The position numbers and the translations under genes were made by a program. From assembly GCA_963693365.1 (NCBI GenBank), contig CAVNZM010000004.1:13144001-13208000 (forward strand): DNA of 64,000 nucleotides, in the 5' to 3' direction. Within the stretch, counting starts at the first letter, position 1. Every line of letters starts with the position of its first letter. A model generated the notes under the pieces. That model saw nothing but the letters and a program-made list of their open reading frames with translations. It had not been told where the DNA came from and did no database searches. This DNA comes from Amoebidium appalachense. Its lineage: Eukaryota; Ichthyosporea. Shown in pieces: positions 1 through 42,521 of this stretch.

Positions 1-224
1 TGCAGAGTGGGTTAGAGACCTGCTGATGAGAAGAGTGTATACAGGGTTTGGCCAGGGGGGGGGGGGGGGAGGGGGGGGGGGAAAGAAGGTAGGAGGGGAA
101 GGGGGGGGGAGGGGGGGGAGTAGGCCGGGGAAGGGCGAAGGGCGAAGGGAGGGGAGGGTGGGAGGGGGGGGGGGGGGGGGGGGGGAGGAGAAGGGGGGGA
201 AAAAAAAAAAAAAAAAAAAAAGAA

Positions 225-255
<31 letters not shown>

Positions 256-268
256 GAGAGAGAGAGAG

Positions 269-300
<32 letters not shown>

Positions 301-355
301 CCTGTGGTGGACAGATCAGAGACGAGACCTCCATTCCAAAACTTACCAGGCAACC

Positions 356-404
<49 letters not shown>

Positions 405-1299
405 CTAGCCGGCTGAGAAAGAAGAACGGCGGGGGGAATTGTTTGGGAAAAGGAGCGGGGGGAGAGAGGGGGGGGGGAGGGGGAGGGGGAGAGAGGGGGA
501 GAGAGGGAGAGAGGGAGAGAGAGAGAGAGGGAGGGAGAGAACGATAGAGAACGAAAGAGAGAGAGAGAGAGGGAGACAGAGAGAGAGAGGGGGAGGGAGA
601 GAGAGGGAGAGGGAGAGAGAGAGGGGAGGGGGGGGGGGGGGAGGGGGTGTAGGGGCTGGTAGGGGGGGAGGGGGGGGGGGGGGGGGGGGGAATCGGGATA
701 GAGTGGGGGACTAGGGAGTGTTGATCTTGTTAGTGATGATGGAGAGTATGGTCTGGGGGGGGGGGGGGGGGGGGGGGGGGGGGAGAGTGAGAATGTGTTG
801 AAGGGGACGATTTACAGAAGCAGCACCTATAAACGTGTAGGGGTGTGTGTGTGTGTGTGAGTGTGTGCGTGTGTATGTGTACGTGTATACGTGTGGACGT
901 GCCTGCGTGTGTGCGTGTGTGTGGGTGGGTGAAAGAGGTTGTGGTGCATAGGGATGGATGGGTGGGCACTGTGGGGTGGGGTGTGGGAGGGGGGGGGGGG
1001 GGGGGGGGGGGAGGGGGGGGGGGGGGGGGGGGGGGGGGGTTGGTGAGAGAAAGACATCCACAAGTATGCACACAATCGTACTGATACACCCAAGTGGAGC
1101 AAACACGATCCCCACACTACCAGAACCCACTCGCACACCCACCCATCCGCCCTGCATATTCCCACCTTGACGTCAAGCCCCTCCCCCCCCCCCCCCCCCC
1201 CCCCCCCTCCCACACACACACACACACACACACCCACAAACACATCTACCCACACACACACACACTATTTCTCCCATTACAGCCTAACACATGGCCCAC
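1..1299. repeat. Low-complexity DNA, intron of golgin-84 (left edge)
   Basis: No exon could be supported here. Positions 50-780 are almost pure G runs, A runs and GA-rich sequence. Positions 1000-1040 are a G run, 1183-1207 a C run and 1210-1265 a CA repeat. Because the last golgin-84 exon in the window ends at 1300 with a donor site, this stretch is best read as the start of its next intron on the minus strand. The long open frames here encode only Gly/Pro/Arg/Lys homopolymers and are artefacts. Confidence 0.7.
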
Positions 1300-8708
<7,409 letters not shown>

Positions 8709-10030
8709 CTTGGACAAGAAGTCGGCACACTTGCCCCAAATACCTACAGACTGCTAGGTTGATTTTTGCGAGATCTCGGATCTACCAGGAGTTGTCGCGC
8801 TGATGCATCTAAATCACGCGTTCAAACTTTACAGAACAGATTTTTTTGTGACAGTCTCGCCTATTGCGTGAATGCACCTTTGACCTTTTTGGGTTACCAT
8901 GAATACAAGGTTGCACATACTTATGCGTACGGTAACGAAATTGTTCTTGTGTTGTAATTTCGATGTACGTTGAGGCTCTGTGAATCACCGGTGTGACCAA
9001 CCGCACTTACCCAACCAGTCCCCTGGAGACGGCAAGACAGATTACCAGGGGAATATTGTAATTGAATAAAATCTGAGTGCAGTAGCTTTATTTGGCTAAA
9101 ATGGCAGAAATTAGGTAAAATACTTGTTTGGATTGGCTAAACATCAGGTATAACGGGTAAAATGTTGAAACAGACGAATCAGCTGTTTTTTACGTTTTCG
9201 AACTTCGCGAAATTTTGGCAAAAGTGGACTCGTCGGACCCCTGACACCAAACAACAAATGTTTGCACACCTACGTTTTGTTGTAGCACACCTACGTTTTT
9301 AGGATTGAAACCAGGAAAGTTAGGTGATATATGTGCTCTTCTTCAATTATCCTCATTCAGGGTGTTAGTAAGCAGACGGAGGCGGCACGGAATGCATGTT
9401 TGATGTTTGTTTGTTTTTTTTGCAGGGGAATATTTTTCCCTTTCAGTATCTGCCATCATTTCGTTGAGATCCCTTTGGATCTGGCAGCTGAGAGAACTTC
9501 GCTTTTTCTGTGGCATAGGTATTCGTGTACCACAAATCAGTTCTTAAACACCAGTTGAAAGACTAAGGCATACGGTAGACTTGACAGCTGGACTGAAACA
9601 AAAGTTGGTGTGGGTAAGTGCTGCAGATCTCGGTACTGCTTTTCCAGATGCCCAAAATTTTCTGTGCCTGACTCGTGGATTTTTTTTTTTGTGAAGTGGC
9701 TATAGGGATTAAAATACATCCCAAAGCTTACACACACATAGACACACACGAACAATTTGCTGTCTCACGCTGGCGGAAAGCTCGCACACAAAAACTGTCG
9801 CTGGCACCTGCACGTCGTATACGAATCCACGCACCGTGTACTCACAGAGAGAATGAAGCACACAGGCGCAGACAAATGCAAATGCGTGTACTGGTATTAA
9901 AGTCGGTTAGATGCGCTCCCTTCATGGGCTGGACTTCATAGTGAACGTTCTTTTACAGAGATCTGAATGCATGTTTACGTTGTACAGGCTCTGTCGGCAA
10001 TCTTCTACACGGCATAGGCCGCAGGGGGAG
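8709..10030. promoter_or_regulatory. Intergenic region between divergent golgin-84 and WDFY
   Basis: About 1.3 kb between the golgin-84 start (minus) and the WDFY start (plus). Base composition is ordinary and unlike the repeat-rich introns. No open frame with recognisable content was seen. Both promoters must lie here, but no TATA box or other core element could be assigned with confidence. Confidence 0.5.
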
Positions 10031-21751
<11,721 letters not shown>

Positions 21752-22521
21752 CTGATGTGGGGTGGTACGTATGTGCAATATTTAGGACGCGATATCTGAA
21801 ATTTAGGTCTTAGGTTTAGTCACTGGGAGTGGATATATGTTTTGGGTATTCTTGTTTTTTTTTCGAATGTGCCATGTGTTGTGACATGCATGAATGAGCA
21901 AACTGGGTTGCATGGTGATGCTTCCGTGGTCATATCAGATTGATGCTGGGGTTTGTTCCGTTTAGGGTTGGGGCACCATGTTGTTCGGTGGTGCGAGGGG
22001 GACGGTGTATGTGCAGCAAGTTGTTTCAATATGCACTGTTTACAGATGGTTAGCGTACTCTTGTTGCCGTGCATGTGCATGTGTTGTACAAAGATAAAGT
22101 GAAGGGGGGACACGCTCAAACATGGTAGGTGTAGTGTTCGCATTTTAAACTTATGTTCTTTCTTTGATGTTTCTGAATGGCTATGTGCAACCACATGAAT
22201 TACCGGTTGCTTTTTGTTAGGCCTAGGTGCAAATCTTCCTGTGGATAGGGTGTATGTGTGTTTGCATGTATGTGGGCCAGGTGGGTGGCTGAGTGGGCGG
22301 GCGGGTGGGTGGGTGTGGGTGTGGGTGTGGATGTTTTCTTCTCCTTGTTCTTCCCTCTTCTTTTTACACTCTTTTTTATGCTTAATTTTTTTTTCCCCCT
22401 TTATTATTTGTTTTTCCAAGTTTTTAATAGTACTTTATTCTTGGTTTTTAATTCATTCATTCATTTATTTATCTATTTATTTATTTATTTATTGGGAGGG
22501 GGCGGAGGAAGGGGGGGGTAA

Positions 22522-22586
<65 letters not shown>

Positions 22587-22903
22587 TGACCCATTGAATG
22601 TGAAGAAAGGTACATAGCCAGATGTGATTTGCAATGCTACAACATACCTACCATGCAATTTAGATAACGATGTTTTGGGATGAATGAATGATGCCCACAC
22701 GACGATCTTCAAAATAAAACAGCACCGTGTGCATGCCCTTCTTGCTTGCATGTGCAGTTATTATGGTGAAACAGCAACTGTGCCCACACATCCGGGCTAC
22801 AAGATATGCCCCCAGTGGCACCACCAGTGCCACCCGCTTACACCGGTCACACCCACACACACACAGTGTCACCCACGCACATACATGTACAAAACGCGCG
22901 CAT

Positions 22904-22952
<49 letters not shown>

Positions 22953-24194
22953 GGGCAGCTACCATCACCACGGTAAGTAGCACACACAAACACACATGTT
23001 GTGTTACCGAGGTGTGCGCTTGCGAATACACGTACGCGCGCACACACACAGTCACACGCACACGTGTACACACACGCATACACATAAACCACCGCGAATA
23101 GCCTGACTCCTGCTCACAAACATGTGTGCTGCAAACGTATAGGAGATATTACTCGTTCCTCTTCCCTCCCCCCCCCCCAACCACCCACCCACCCACTCCT
23201 ACATGCACAAACACACACACACACACGTGTAGATTGAATCTTGACGTCCCGGCCTGATGAACATCACTTATGAGGACCGGATACAACACACACACACACA
23301 CGTGTAGATTGAATCTTGACGTCCCGGCCTGATGAACATCACTTATGAGGACCGGATACAACACACACACACACACGTGTAGATTGAATCTTGACGTCCC
23401 GGCCTGATGAACATCACTTATAAGGACAGGATACATTTTGGAGGCTGCAAAGAGCCAGGAGTAGTGGCCAAAATGGGGCCACCCGGTGACACCTAATTCC
23501 TATAAGTGCAATTATTCATTTGCCGACGGGTTAAATATAAACAGAAAGCAAGCAGGAAAAACAGATTAACGTTAATGGCTTGTGAGGCTTGATACCCTCC
23601 TAACAATGATTGTCAAGAAAACCAAATATATCTACAGCACAATTCGACTAGGTGACCTACGCATTATTAAGCATGTGTCGTGAATGAAACATGATCTTGA
23701 GAAGTGGGTGATAATAACGTATTGCATCTGGTGTCTGTACACACGTGTTTTTGCTTCTATGACAGCATTCATGCATATGTTACAAAGTGTGCGTGTGCCA
23801 ACGTGTGCATGCAGGCGTCACGTGTAGTGTTCTCTATATGACGTGCCAGTCAAGTCCCTTAAATCACATATCTGCACCTTATTCCTAAGAGCCATATTAC
23901 TGCTGCGGCTACACGGCCTACACCGGTTCGTGAGAAAGTATTTTCCTAGGCCCAACATCCTGCATTCTACAACAACAACAACAAAAAACGGTCATTCATC
24001 CCATGAAAAAGCTTCGTGGTGCCTTACGGAAAGAACCTGTACAACGAAGAACAAGTGCCCCCCCCCCCCCCCCCCCCGTCCCCCTCACTTTAAAAAGAGA
24101 AAAAAACGAAGGAAGAGAAAAAGGAGGGGAATGAGTGCCATTGAGTGGGGAGGGAGAACCCGGAAGAGATGACAAAGAAGACGCCATGAAAAAA
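21752..24194. other. Convergent intergenic region, WDFY to INSIG
   Basis: 3' flanks of both genes. It holds a G run of about 65 bases (22520-22584), a CA repeat at 22900-22950 and the three-copy tandem repeat at 23212-23433. No coding exon was recognised. Confidence 0.6.
23212..23433. repeat. Tandem repeat, three copies of about 74 bp
   Basis: Each unit is a short CA run, then gtgtagattgaatcttgacg, then a segment ending in gaggaccggataca. The third copy carries a few substitutions (taaggacaggata). Confidence 0.9.
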
Positions 24195-24376
24195 CTACTC
24201 TCTCTTCACGTGGTTGCTCTTTTGAGTCCCATTATACGCCCTCTGCAAATTACTTGCCGGTTTCAAGGCTGGGGGCTCTACTGCAAGTTGCCGGCCGATG
24301 TTGCCAAAACAGACCCCCCAGCAAACAGCATGCAGGGCAGCCATGACCGCACCCAGAAGAGGTCTGGCTGTGTGTA

Positions 24377-24421
<45 letters not shown>

Positions 24422-24474
24422 CGTGCGTGTGTGTGTGCGTGTGTGTGTGTGTGTGCGTGTGTGCGTGTGTGCGT

Positions 24475-24548
<74 letters not shown>

Positions 24549-25056
24549 GCGTGTGTCTGTCTGTCTGTGTGTGTGTGTGTGTGTGTTAGTGTGTGTGTGT
24601 ATGTGTGTGTCATGTGGGTGTGTTGTGGGTGGGGGGGATTGGGTACACGTGGACAAGTGAGCGTGTGCGTATGTGCTGGCATGCTGGAAGCAGCACGTGT
24701 TTGAGTGTGTGTATTTTTTATTTTTTTTATTTTTTTTTGGGGGGGGGGAGCGGGTGAACGTTAGGAGGAGGATCTGAAGAGGATGCATGTGTGTGCCATG
24801 CATGTGTGTACCACGTACGTGTGTGTCATGCACGAGTGTGTGTGTGGTGTATCAAGATCTGCGGAAAGGGCGTATGGTGGTCCATATTGATCATTGGTGC
24901 CACTGACCATCAGGGTGTCTGCTTTCGTTGGAGGGGTGGGGGCATAGCCGGAGGAGAGGAAAAGAGGAATTGAATTGGGAAGAATCGGCAATGCACGAAG
25001 CAGATGGTGCACAGATCCTCTTCCGGACGGTGGGGGAGGGTGGGGCCGGAGGGGCC

Positions 25057-25111
<55 letters not shown>

Positions 25112-25621
25112 GGGCAGGCGGGACCAGAAGAGGGGCAGAAGGGAGAATAAGGCATGTTGTTGCTCCGTGCAACATCCCTCGGACAAACAAGTCTAAAGGC
25201 AGGGGTTATGGCTCCCACATATTCACCAAGCCCCGTCCGTTCCATCCACAGCCACAATCCCCTACCCCCTCCACCCCCTCCCCCCCCCCCCCCCCCCCCC
25301 AGGAAAACATATGCAACCCCACAAACCCAAGAGCATAGCATTGACAACCACCCAACCTCGTAGGTCCACACCTACACACACATGTAACCAGGTATCCACG
25401 CTCACCGCGCCCCCCCCCCCCCCCTCCCCCCCTCCCCCTCCAAAGCGCCAAAGTTTCCCCAACCTCCAACCCCGCTCCCTCCCCCAACTTTCCCCCTACC
25501 ACAGAAGGAATTCTCACCCAGTTATCTGCCCTTCAGCCTTCAAATGGGCACCAACTATCCCCCCCCCCCCCCCCCCCCAACACAAAAAAAAAAAAGAAAG
25601 AAAAAAAATCAACCCCCCCCC

Positions 25622-25652
<31 letters not shown>

Positions 25653-25768
25653 ACACACACAACACATCACCTCACCCAGCAGTTCCCCCGCCCTTGCCCC
25701 CTCCAACCAGCAACCAGCCCACACACACACACCATCACCACCTCTTCCACCCCCTCCACCCAGCAACG

Positions 25769-25810
<42 letters not shown>

Positions 25811-26149
25811 ATCCCCCTCCACCCAGCAACCCCCCCACCCCTCCCCCCACCAACCACCACCACACCCCCTCCACCCAGCCAAACCCCCCCCCCCCCCCCC
25901 CCCCTCCCCACCTTCCTACCTGAGCAGGTCCACATAGACTAGCAGCTGGCATGAGGCCGTAGCCACCACCGTAAACACTGAGGCCCCAGCAAGGCCCTGC
26001 CACGACCTGTCAAACAGCCACCACAGCGCCCCGGCCATAAGCCCCAACACCACTGCAAGCTCAACGTTGCTCATGCCCGGCAGTTTCTGGTGGTCGGTTA
26101 AGGATAGTTGCAAGAGGAGGGGAGAGGGGCAGGGAGGGACGGGGGAAGT

Positions 26150-26183
<34 letters not shown>

Positions 26184-26347
26184 TACAATAGGGTGGTCAA
26201 GGAAGAATTTTCAAGAAAGAATGTAGGGGCATGCAAAATCTGGAAAAATCATAAATATCATGCAAGAGGTGTCGGGAATGAATGTCGTGTTTTGTGTTGG
26301 CTGGTTTGTTTGTTTGTGTGTGTGTGTATGTGTGTGTGTGGTTTGTT

Positions 26348-26428
<81 letters not shown>

Positions 26429-26429
26429 A

Positions 26430-26492
<63 letters not shown>

Positions 26493-27210
26493 CTGTGTGT
26501 GCCTGTGTGTGCCTGTGTGTGCCTGTGTGTGTGTGTGTGTGCGTGTGTGTGTGTCTCTGTGTGTGTGTGTGTGTGTGTTTGGGGGGGGGGGGGGGGGGGG
26601 AAGAACAGAGGGAAGGCGGGAGCGAGGGAGGCCTGCAGACAGGGAAGGAGAGAGTGATGGTTGACTATAAAGAAAGGGACGGTGGGAATGAGGGCGGTGA
26701 GAGGGCTGCATGGGTGAGAGGGAGGGAGGGAGGGGGGGGGGGGGGGCTAGGTGGGTGAGTGAGTGAATGTGTGGGGAATAGGGGAAGGGGGTAGGGGGTG
26801 AGCTGGAGGGAGGGAGTGAGTACGTTATCCTACAATTGAGGGTTACAGCCTTTGCTTCCCTCTGTCAAGCAAAGTGCAAGGTCATTCTTGTGCAATCAAC
26901 GAAGATAGTCGAAGGATACGGCGCTGGCATATGTGAGGCCAATAAACAGGCCAAAGCAGCGTATGACGCTGGACCACTCCCGCTTGACCTGGTGCTTGAC
27001 CCCCAGCCACTCATCCATAAGGGGAAACCCTATGCCAAGCAGCACAGAGGCAACCCCCGAAGCAGGCGGTAACCACCACACACAGTTCAGGATGGTGAAG
27101 GAGGAGGGAGGAACGGTGTATATGCGGTGCTGGCGAAAGAGGGTGGACAGCCATATTGAAACGGCAAACCCGAACACAAACAGAAGGTAGACACGCTGGT
27201 GGACGTGCAT
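24195..27210 (-). CDS. INSIG: INSIG, insulin-induced gene protein
   Basis: ER membrane protein that in animals retains SCAP-SREBP and promotes HMG-CoA reductase degradation in response to sterols. Three exons: 27210-26920, 26086-25920 and about 24377-24195. Hallmarks in order are WWLPPASG, HQVKREWSSVIRCFGLFIG, YASAK, LWWLFDRS, QLLVY, RYTQPDLFWVRSWLPC and GNIGRQLA. The length, about 215 aa, is close to human INSIG2 (225 aa). Intron 1 has U12-type signals. The last exon has two irregularities. Its homology-defined start is preceded by CG rather than AG. The run of six G after LFA at about 24316-24321 breaks the frame by one base before GNIGRQLA. One extra G would restore the family sequence, so a homopolymer miscall is the simplest explanation. 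The Met at 27210 is the only in-frame start seen. Confidence 0.9.
24380..24620. repeat. (GT)n microsatellite in INSIG intron 2
   Basis: About 240 bp of GT repeats with GC and CT interruptions, directly abutting the last INSIG exon on its acceptor side (CA-rich on the coding strand). Confidence 0.95.
26087..26919 (-). other. U12-type GT-AG intron in INSIG
   Basis: On the minus strand the donor is GTATCCTTCG directly after GCC (26920). The acceptor region has the branch motif ATCCTTAAC (26105-26097), with the branch A 11 nt before CAG at 26087. Both match the U12 consensus. The splice is phase 0 and joins YASA to KLPGMSNVELA, giving gap-free alignment with animal INSIG. Reading through the donor hits a stop after SFDYLR. 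Confidence 0.88.
26310..26579. repeat. (GT)n microsatellite
   Basis: About 270 bp of GT repeats with occasional GC, CT and TTGTTT interruptions, upstream of the U12 acceptor in INSIG intron 1. Confidence 0.95.
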
Positions 27211-28939
27211 GTTGGTGGGTGGAGGCTTTTCTCCTCGTGGCCCATTACAGGTTGTTGTGTGTGCTGGGTCTATGCTCCTTGCATGACACTCCTGCTCCTG
27301 TAAATTCTTCAAATTGAGACGTCCTTACTGTAGCAAGTTTCCAAAGAACCCAACAACTTGCCAATAACCCGCAACACTTACACAAGTTCAGTGTCAACCT
27401 TCCGGATGCCTGATGTCAGTGACGTCACATTATTTGACCAATCAAGGGCTCGGATCTTGAAGAGGAATGCGTGCGAGTTCAGTTGTTACAGTTGCAATCA
27501 TGAAGTCGTGTGTGTGATTCACGTGAGTTGTGAGTCGTGTCCCTGCCTCTGTCCCTGCTGAGCCTGCTCCCATCGGCCGGCCAGTGGGCAGTGCACGTGG
27601 TCCCGGAACCCAAGCCTTTGACCTTTATTTGTCAAGGCGTGCTCCACGAAACAGCCAGAGGCCACGAATACTGGAAGGAATTTACGGGAACACCTACAAA
27701 TAGCAAAGAAGAAGAGGATGAAGCGGACGCTGATCACCTCATGATCATGATACTGCAGCATGTATAGAAAGATGTCAATCCTGGTACAGCCAAGCTGCAT
27801 CATCAAACTACAGTAAGTGTCGCAGCACGTGACTAAGCCCCAGTTATTTACAAGTGTGTTGTAGGGCTATATTAGCCTCAAATGAAGTCGAAGCAAGAAG
27901 TTGCCAACAACCAAACATACGGATGTTCATCGATACTAAGGGGTGTCTCCTCCTGCCTTAGAGCTCGAGCATAACTCAGCTGTGGCCACGTTATATAGCG
28001 CGTATGACAGTGCTTCTACTGACTACAGTGTAGCTGCAGGGTGCTACCGCGGAACAATAAGTGCTTAGCGAACTCACGTATTTTCAAGACTTCATGTTCT
28101 TTGGGCCTTTGGCGGTGTGTGACAATGCTCAGCAGCTGCATTATCATAAGCATGCTATGTATGAGGTTTGCAATGGAGGCATGAGTCCTAAATTAAAAGC
28201 TGCATCCGCACAGTTCTATGTGTTTCTATTGTTTCATCTTTTTTCATCTTTTTTACTTCGTTACTTCGCCTTTCGCCATCGCTGAACTCGAGGCTTCCCT
28301 GCAGCCTACATGTACAGTGCAATACATAAGCCTCAAGTCACAACATGTGTACACCCGAGGTTCGCTGGCTAGTGAAACATCTGTAGGCATGTAGTAAAAA
28401 TCGCTGATATGATTGGTGACTCTGATAAAACAGAGTCACTTCATGCCATTTTGTTGTCGAGCTAAACGCCTGTGTCAGTTTAACAATAGTTAGTACAGTG
28501 CTATAAAGTTTAATATTTTATATTCTCGAGTTTGTGTAAATTCTCTCTTTTAGAGTCATACATCCTTGTGCCTCACAGAATAATATGATGTCGTTTCGGT
28601 GTGTGGAACAAAATGCGTACCTACCAAGGCCTTGTATTTTTTGTAATGTTTTGTATACTCGTATACTTGCACATATTAGCCAAATATCAGTCCCAACTAA
28701 AGTGATAGTTTAATGTATGTAGGTTAGATGGAGCGTGTCCAAACATAGACGACAGCCCAGCCTAGCTACTGCACTCACATACGTATACAGGAAGTAGGGA
28801 TCCGTCAGACCTCACTTCAGATTCGAGGAGCCAGACACCAAATCACTGTGCACATAATAGTGAGTACATCTAGAGTGTTTCCATTGAGGAAGTGCAAATA
28901 GCACGATCACACTAAGTGGGCAATTGGCAGCTAATCGTC
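27211..28939. promoter_or_regulatory. Divergent region between INSIG and the RTK gene
   Basis: Ordinary composition. A palindromic CRE/ATF-like gtgacgtcac (27419-27428) and a CCAAT box (gaccaatcaag, about 27436-27446) lie 210-235 bases upstream of the INSIG start. Their function is inferred from motif and position only. Apart from the open frame at 27563-27767, nothing coding was recognised. Confidence 0.45.
27563..27767 (+). CDS. Unrecognised open frame, possible terminal exon
   Basis: The frame has balanced, non-repetitive codon use, unlike the low-complexity frames in the window. It would encode a Glu/Asp-rich C-terminus (for example HEYWKEFTGTP, then KEEEDEADADHL) ending in a stop. A pyrimidine-rich stretch with AG at 27561-27562 could be its acceptor. 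There is no in-frame ATG at the beginning and no upstream exon was found. It is oriented with the RTK gene and opposite to INSIG. It could equally be a chance open frame in a promoter region. Confidence 0.25.
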
Positions 28940-39575
<10,636 letters not shown>

Positions 39576-42521
39576 GGGGGCGGGTTGTGTCCCTAGAGGT
39601 GGGTAGGGGTGCTGCGATAAATCATAGTATAGCGGCCTGTATATTATTCTTGAGTTGAATTAGTCTTAGCTTTTTGGGTGCCTGCAGGGGAGGGGGGGGG
39701 GGGGTTAGAGGTTGGCGAGTTTTTCATGTTTAGTTGCTCCCCTGATACCCAGCATTTTTTCATTGGTCGGGAAATTTAGCCTAGCATGCTAATTTAATGT
39801 GACTTGTTAATAACGTAACAGGGCACTTGCCCATGCAAGTGATATTCATTATAGTTCAAGTGATTAGATGGTGCTGTTTGGCAATGTTTCTAGCACACGT
39901 TTCATTGTGGGTAGCATAACTATGTCGCTATGTACAACGGGACCATCATATGTCATAGTATGGGAAATGTAATCATAAGATGGGAATATATACATGTACA
40001 TACTTAATGGTAGATCGTGTTTCTGTCACGTGGAGAGGGAGGGAGGCAAAGAGTCATCGTTCATCCATACATGAAGGTTTTGCCTTTTAGAGCCATGTTA
40101 TTTATCCCCTTACATAGTCATGATATTTGTTCCCCAGATTCTAGCCAGCCTAATCGTATATTAATGTTCGTGTATCAGCAGCTATATGTGGCAGCAATTT
40201 TCTACATATTTAGAACACCACAAACGTTTCTTCTTGGCAAGTGGGTCTTCGACTACTTCCCAGGGCAATTGGTGACTCAAACTGTATTCAGATGTCGACC
40301 CTCGAAAAGTTTTGTACACGTGTCAATAAAATTTAATGCTGGGAAGGTGTTCGATGAAAAAGATGCTTTACGGCACATGGAGTCGACTCTCCAGCATGTG
40401 ATCACCCACGGACTCGGAGTCCCGTGCCCCAGGAAAAAAAAAAAAGGAAGAGCCACATCAGCAACCTTGGTGGCAAACAGGTCTGGAGTGTTGCATACAA
40501 GGGGGCCGCCGCTTTCGAGACTACTGCATGTTGCTTTTGTAACTGAGGTCCGTGTAGGTCTACGGTCTGTATGATATCGATACGGACGACATCACCATCT
40601 ACTAGGCTCCACTTTCACGGTTATACCCCCCCCCCCTCCTCCTTCTCCTCACCAACCACCACCACCACGGTGACCACCACGACCACCACCAACAACAGAA
40701 AAGGGAAGAAAAAAAAGGTTAAGCTTAAATAGAAACCTCTACCTTCTTTCCCTTCGTTGGGTCATGGACCACCTGCTGCAGTACTAGTACGTGTGTGTGT
40801 GTGTGTGTGTGTTTGTTTGTGCATCTATGTGTGTTACAAAAAACGGCCGAGGTGTGTATACATGTGCGTGTGCATGTGTGTGCGTGGGGGGGGGGGGGGG
40901 GGGGGGGGGGGGGGTGACTGTGTGTGCGCGTGCGCGCGCACATGTGTGTGTGTGACTCTGCGTGTGCGTGTGCGCGTGTGTATCAGTATTTATTGTGTGT
41001 GGAATATTCTCCTGGGGGAAACGGCCATAATCAACGTGGTGCATCATCAAAGGAAGATTATATCAAAAGAGGGGAGGGGGGGTTAGCTTTTCGTCTCTCT
41101 TTCAATTGAATTTCACGGAGGATGGGGTGTATCAGTATTTATTGTGTGTGGAATTCTCCTGGGGGAAACGGCCATAATCAACGTGGTGCATCATCAAAGG
41201 AAGATTATATCAAAAGAGGGGAGGGGGGGGTTAGCTTTTCGTCTCTCTTTCAATTGAATTTCACGGAGGATGGGGTGTATCAGTATTTATTGTGTGTGGA
41301 ATTCTCCTGGGGGAAACGGCCATAATCAACGTGGTGCATCATCAAAGGAAGATTATATCAAAAGAGGGGAGGGGGGGGTTAGCTTTTCGTCTCTCTTTCA
41401 ATTGAATTTCACGGAGGATGGGGTGTATCAGTATTTATTGTGTGTGGAATTCTCCTGGGGGAAACGGCCATAATCAACGTGGTGCATCATCAAAGGAAGA
41501 TTATATCAAAAGAGGGGAGGGGGGTTAGCTTTTCGTCTCTCTTTCAATTGAATTTCACGGAGGATGGGGTGTATCAGTATTTATTGTGTGTGGAATTCTC
41601 CTGGGGGAAACGGCCATAATCAACGTGGTGCATCATCAAAGGAAGATTATATCAAAAGAGGGGAGGGGGGGGTTAGCTTTTCGTCTCTCTTTCAATTGAA
41701 TTTCACGGAGGATGGGCAGGTGGATCCGTTTAAATTTAGCATGGTACAAGTCTGCATACCCGGTCGTGGCGCATGCAGTGTATATATGCGCAAGAACGTA
41801 AATACCTACTGTATGTGTGTGTGTTTGGTTGGTTGGTTAGCTGGCCCAGGAAGAGGGAGGGAGGAGGGGGGGGGGGGGGGGGGGGGGGGGCTGCCTATAC
41901 ACACTGCAGTGCGGGCAGACGGAGTATGATTTAGAATGAAGAGCAAAGTTTAAAGCCGGCCAATCCGAACACCGTGACTATAGCTACCGCAATGGTACGT
42001 AGGGAATGGTTCTTGGCTGCCTTCACACCTCTGCAGGGCTTCTTGGCAGCCGGCGGTGCCAATCTGAGCTGGCATTGGCCAGTGTCAACGCATTTAAGGT
42101 GATTGCTGGGGTGTGCAAGTTGAACGTACGTACACACTGCCACATGATGATTTGCATAGTTTATTCGTGTGGGCAAGCATACCGAGTAACTGTCCGATTC
42201 AGCGTGCAATGGACCCGTGCATCCACCAACATCACGATGTGTAGCATAATACGTACGGAATATATATCCTTGCCAATAGGCAACTATACCCAACGGGCAG
42301 TCAGGCCTGCTGCCGCCCACTTCAGTACCGGAAGAAATACAGGAAAACCAACGTGCATTATACAGTAATAGCGTATAAGAATAATCTCAGTCCATACATG
42401 CCCCTGAATAAAATATCGTCTCTCGGGAAACCCTCGAGGAATGAGAAAAACCACATATATGAAATCCATTCTGCCATATCCTATATGTACGTAATGCCTC
42501 TTCCGAACGTATCTTCAAAGT
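39576..42521. other. Convergent intergenic region, RTK to CPT1
   Basis: 3' flanks of both genes. It contains the five-copy 147-bp tandem array, a G run at 40887-40914 and another at 41869-41890. An open frame at 40017-40574 has no recognisable domain. No other coding signal was seen. Confidence 0.6.
40980..41717 (+). repeat. Tandem array, five copies of a ~147-bp unit
   Basis: Each unit begins gtatcagtatttattgtgtg, contains aaacggccataatcaacgtg and ends with ttgaatttcacggaggatgg. Copies are nearly identical; differences are mainly in the length of a short G run. The first copy has an extra dinucleotide (gaatattctcc). The array ends at about 41717, before unique sequence. Confidence 0.95.

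Noticed and set aside
26-1160. Long open frames rich in Gly, Lys, Pro, Arg or Ser on both strands
   Set aside because: They are translations of G, A, C and GA/CA homopolymers with no domain and no splice context.
40017-40574. 185-codon plus-strand frame after the RTK gene
   Set aside because: No recognisable domain and mixed composition, including a CCACC-rich spacer nearby. Located in 3' flanking DNA. No splice partners found.
41122-41929. Repeated ~67-codon frames in the 147-bp array
   Set aside because: They are the same tandem unit read repeatedly. No similarity to a known protein.
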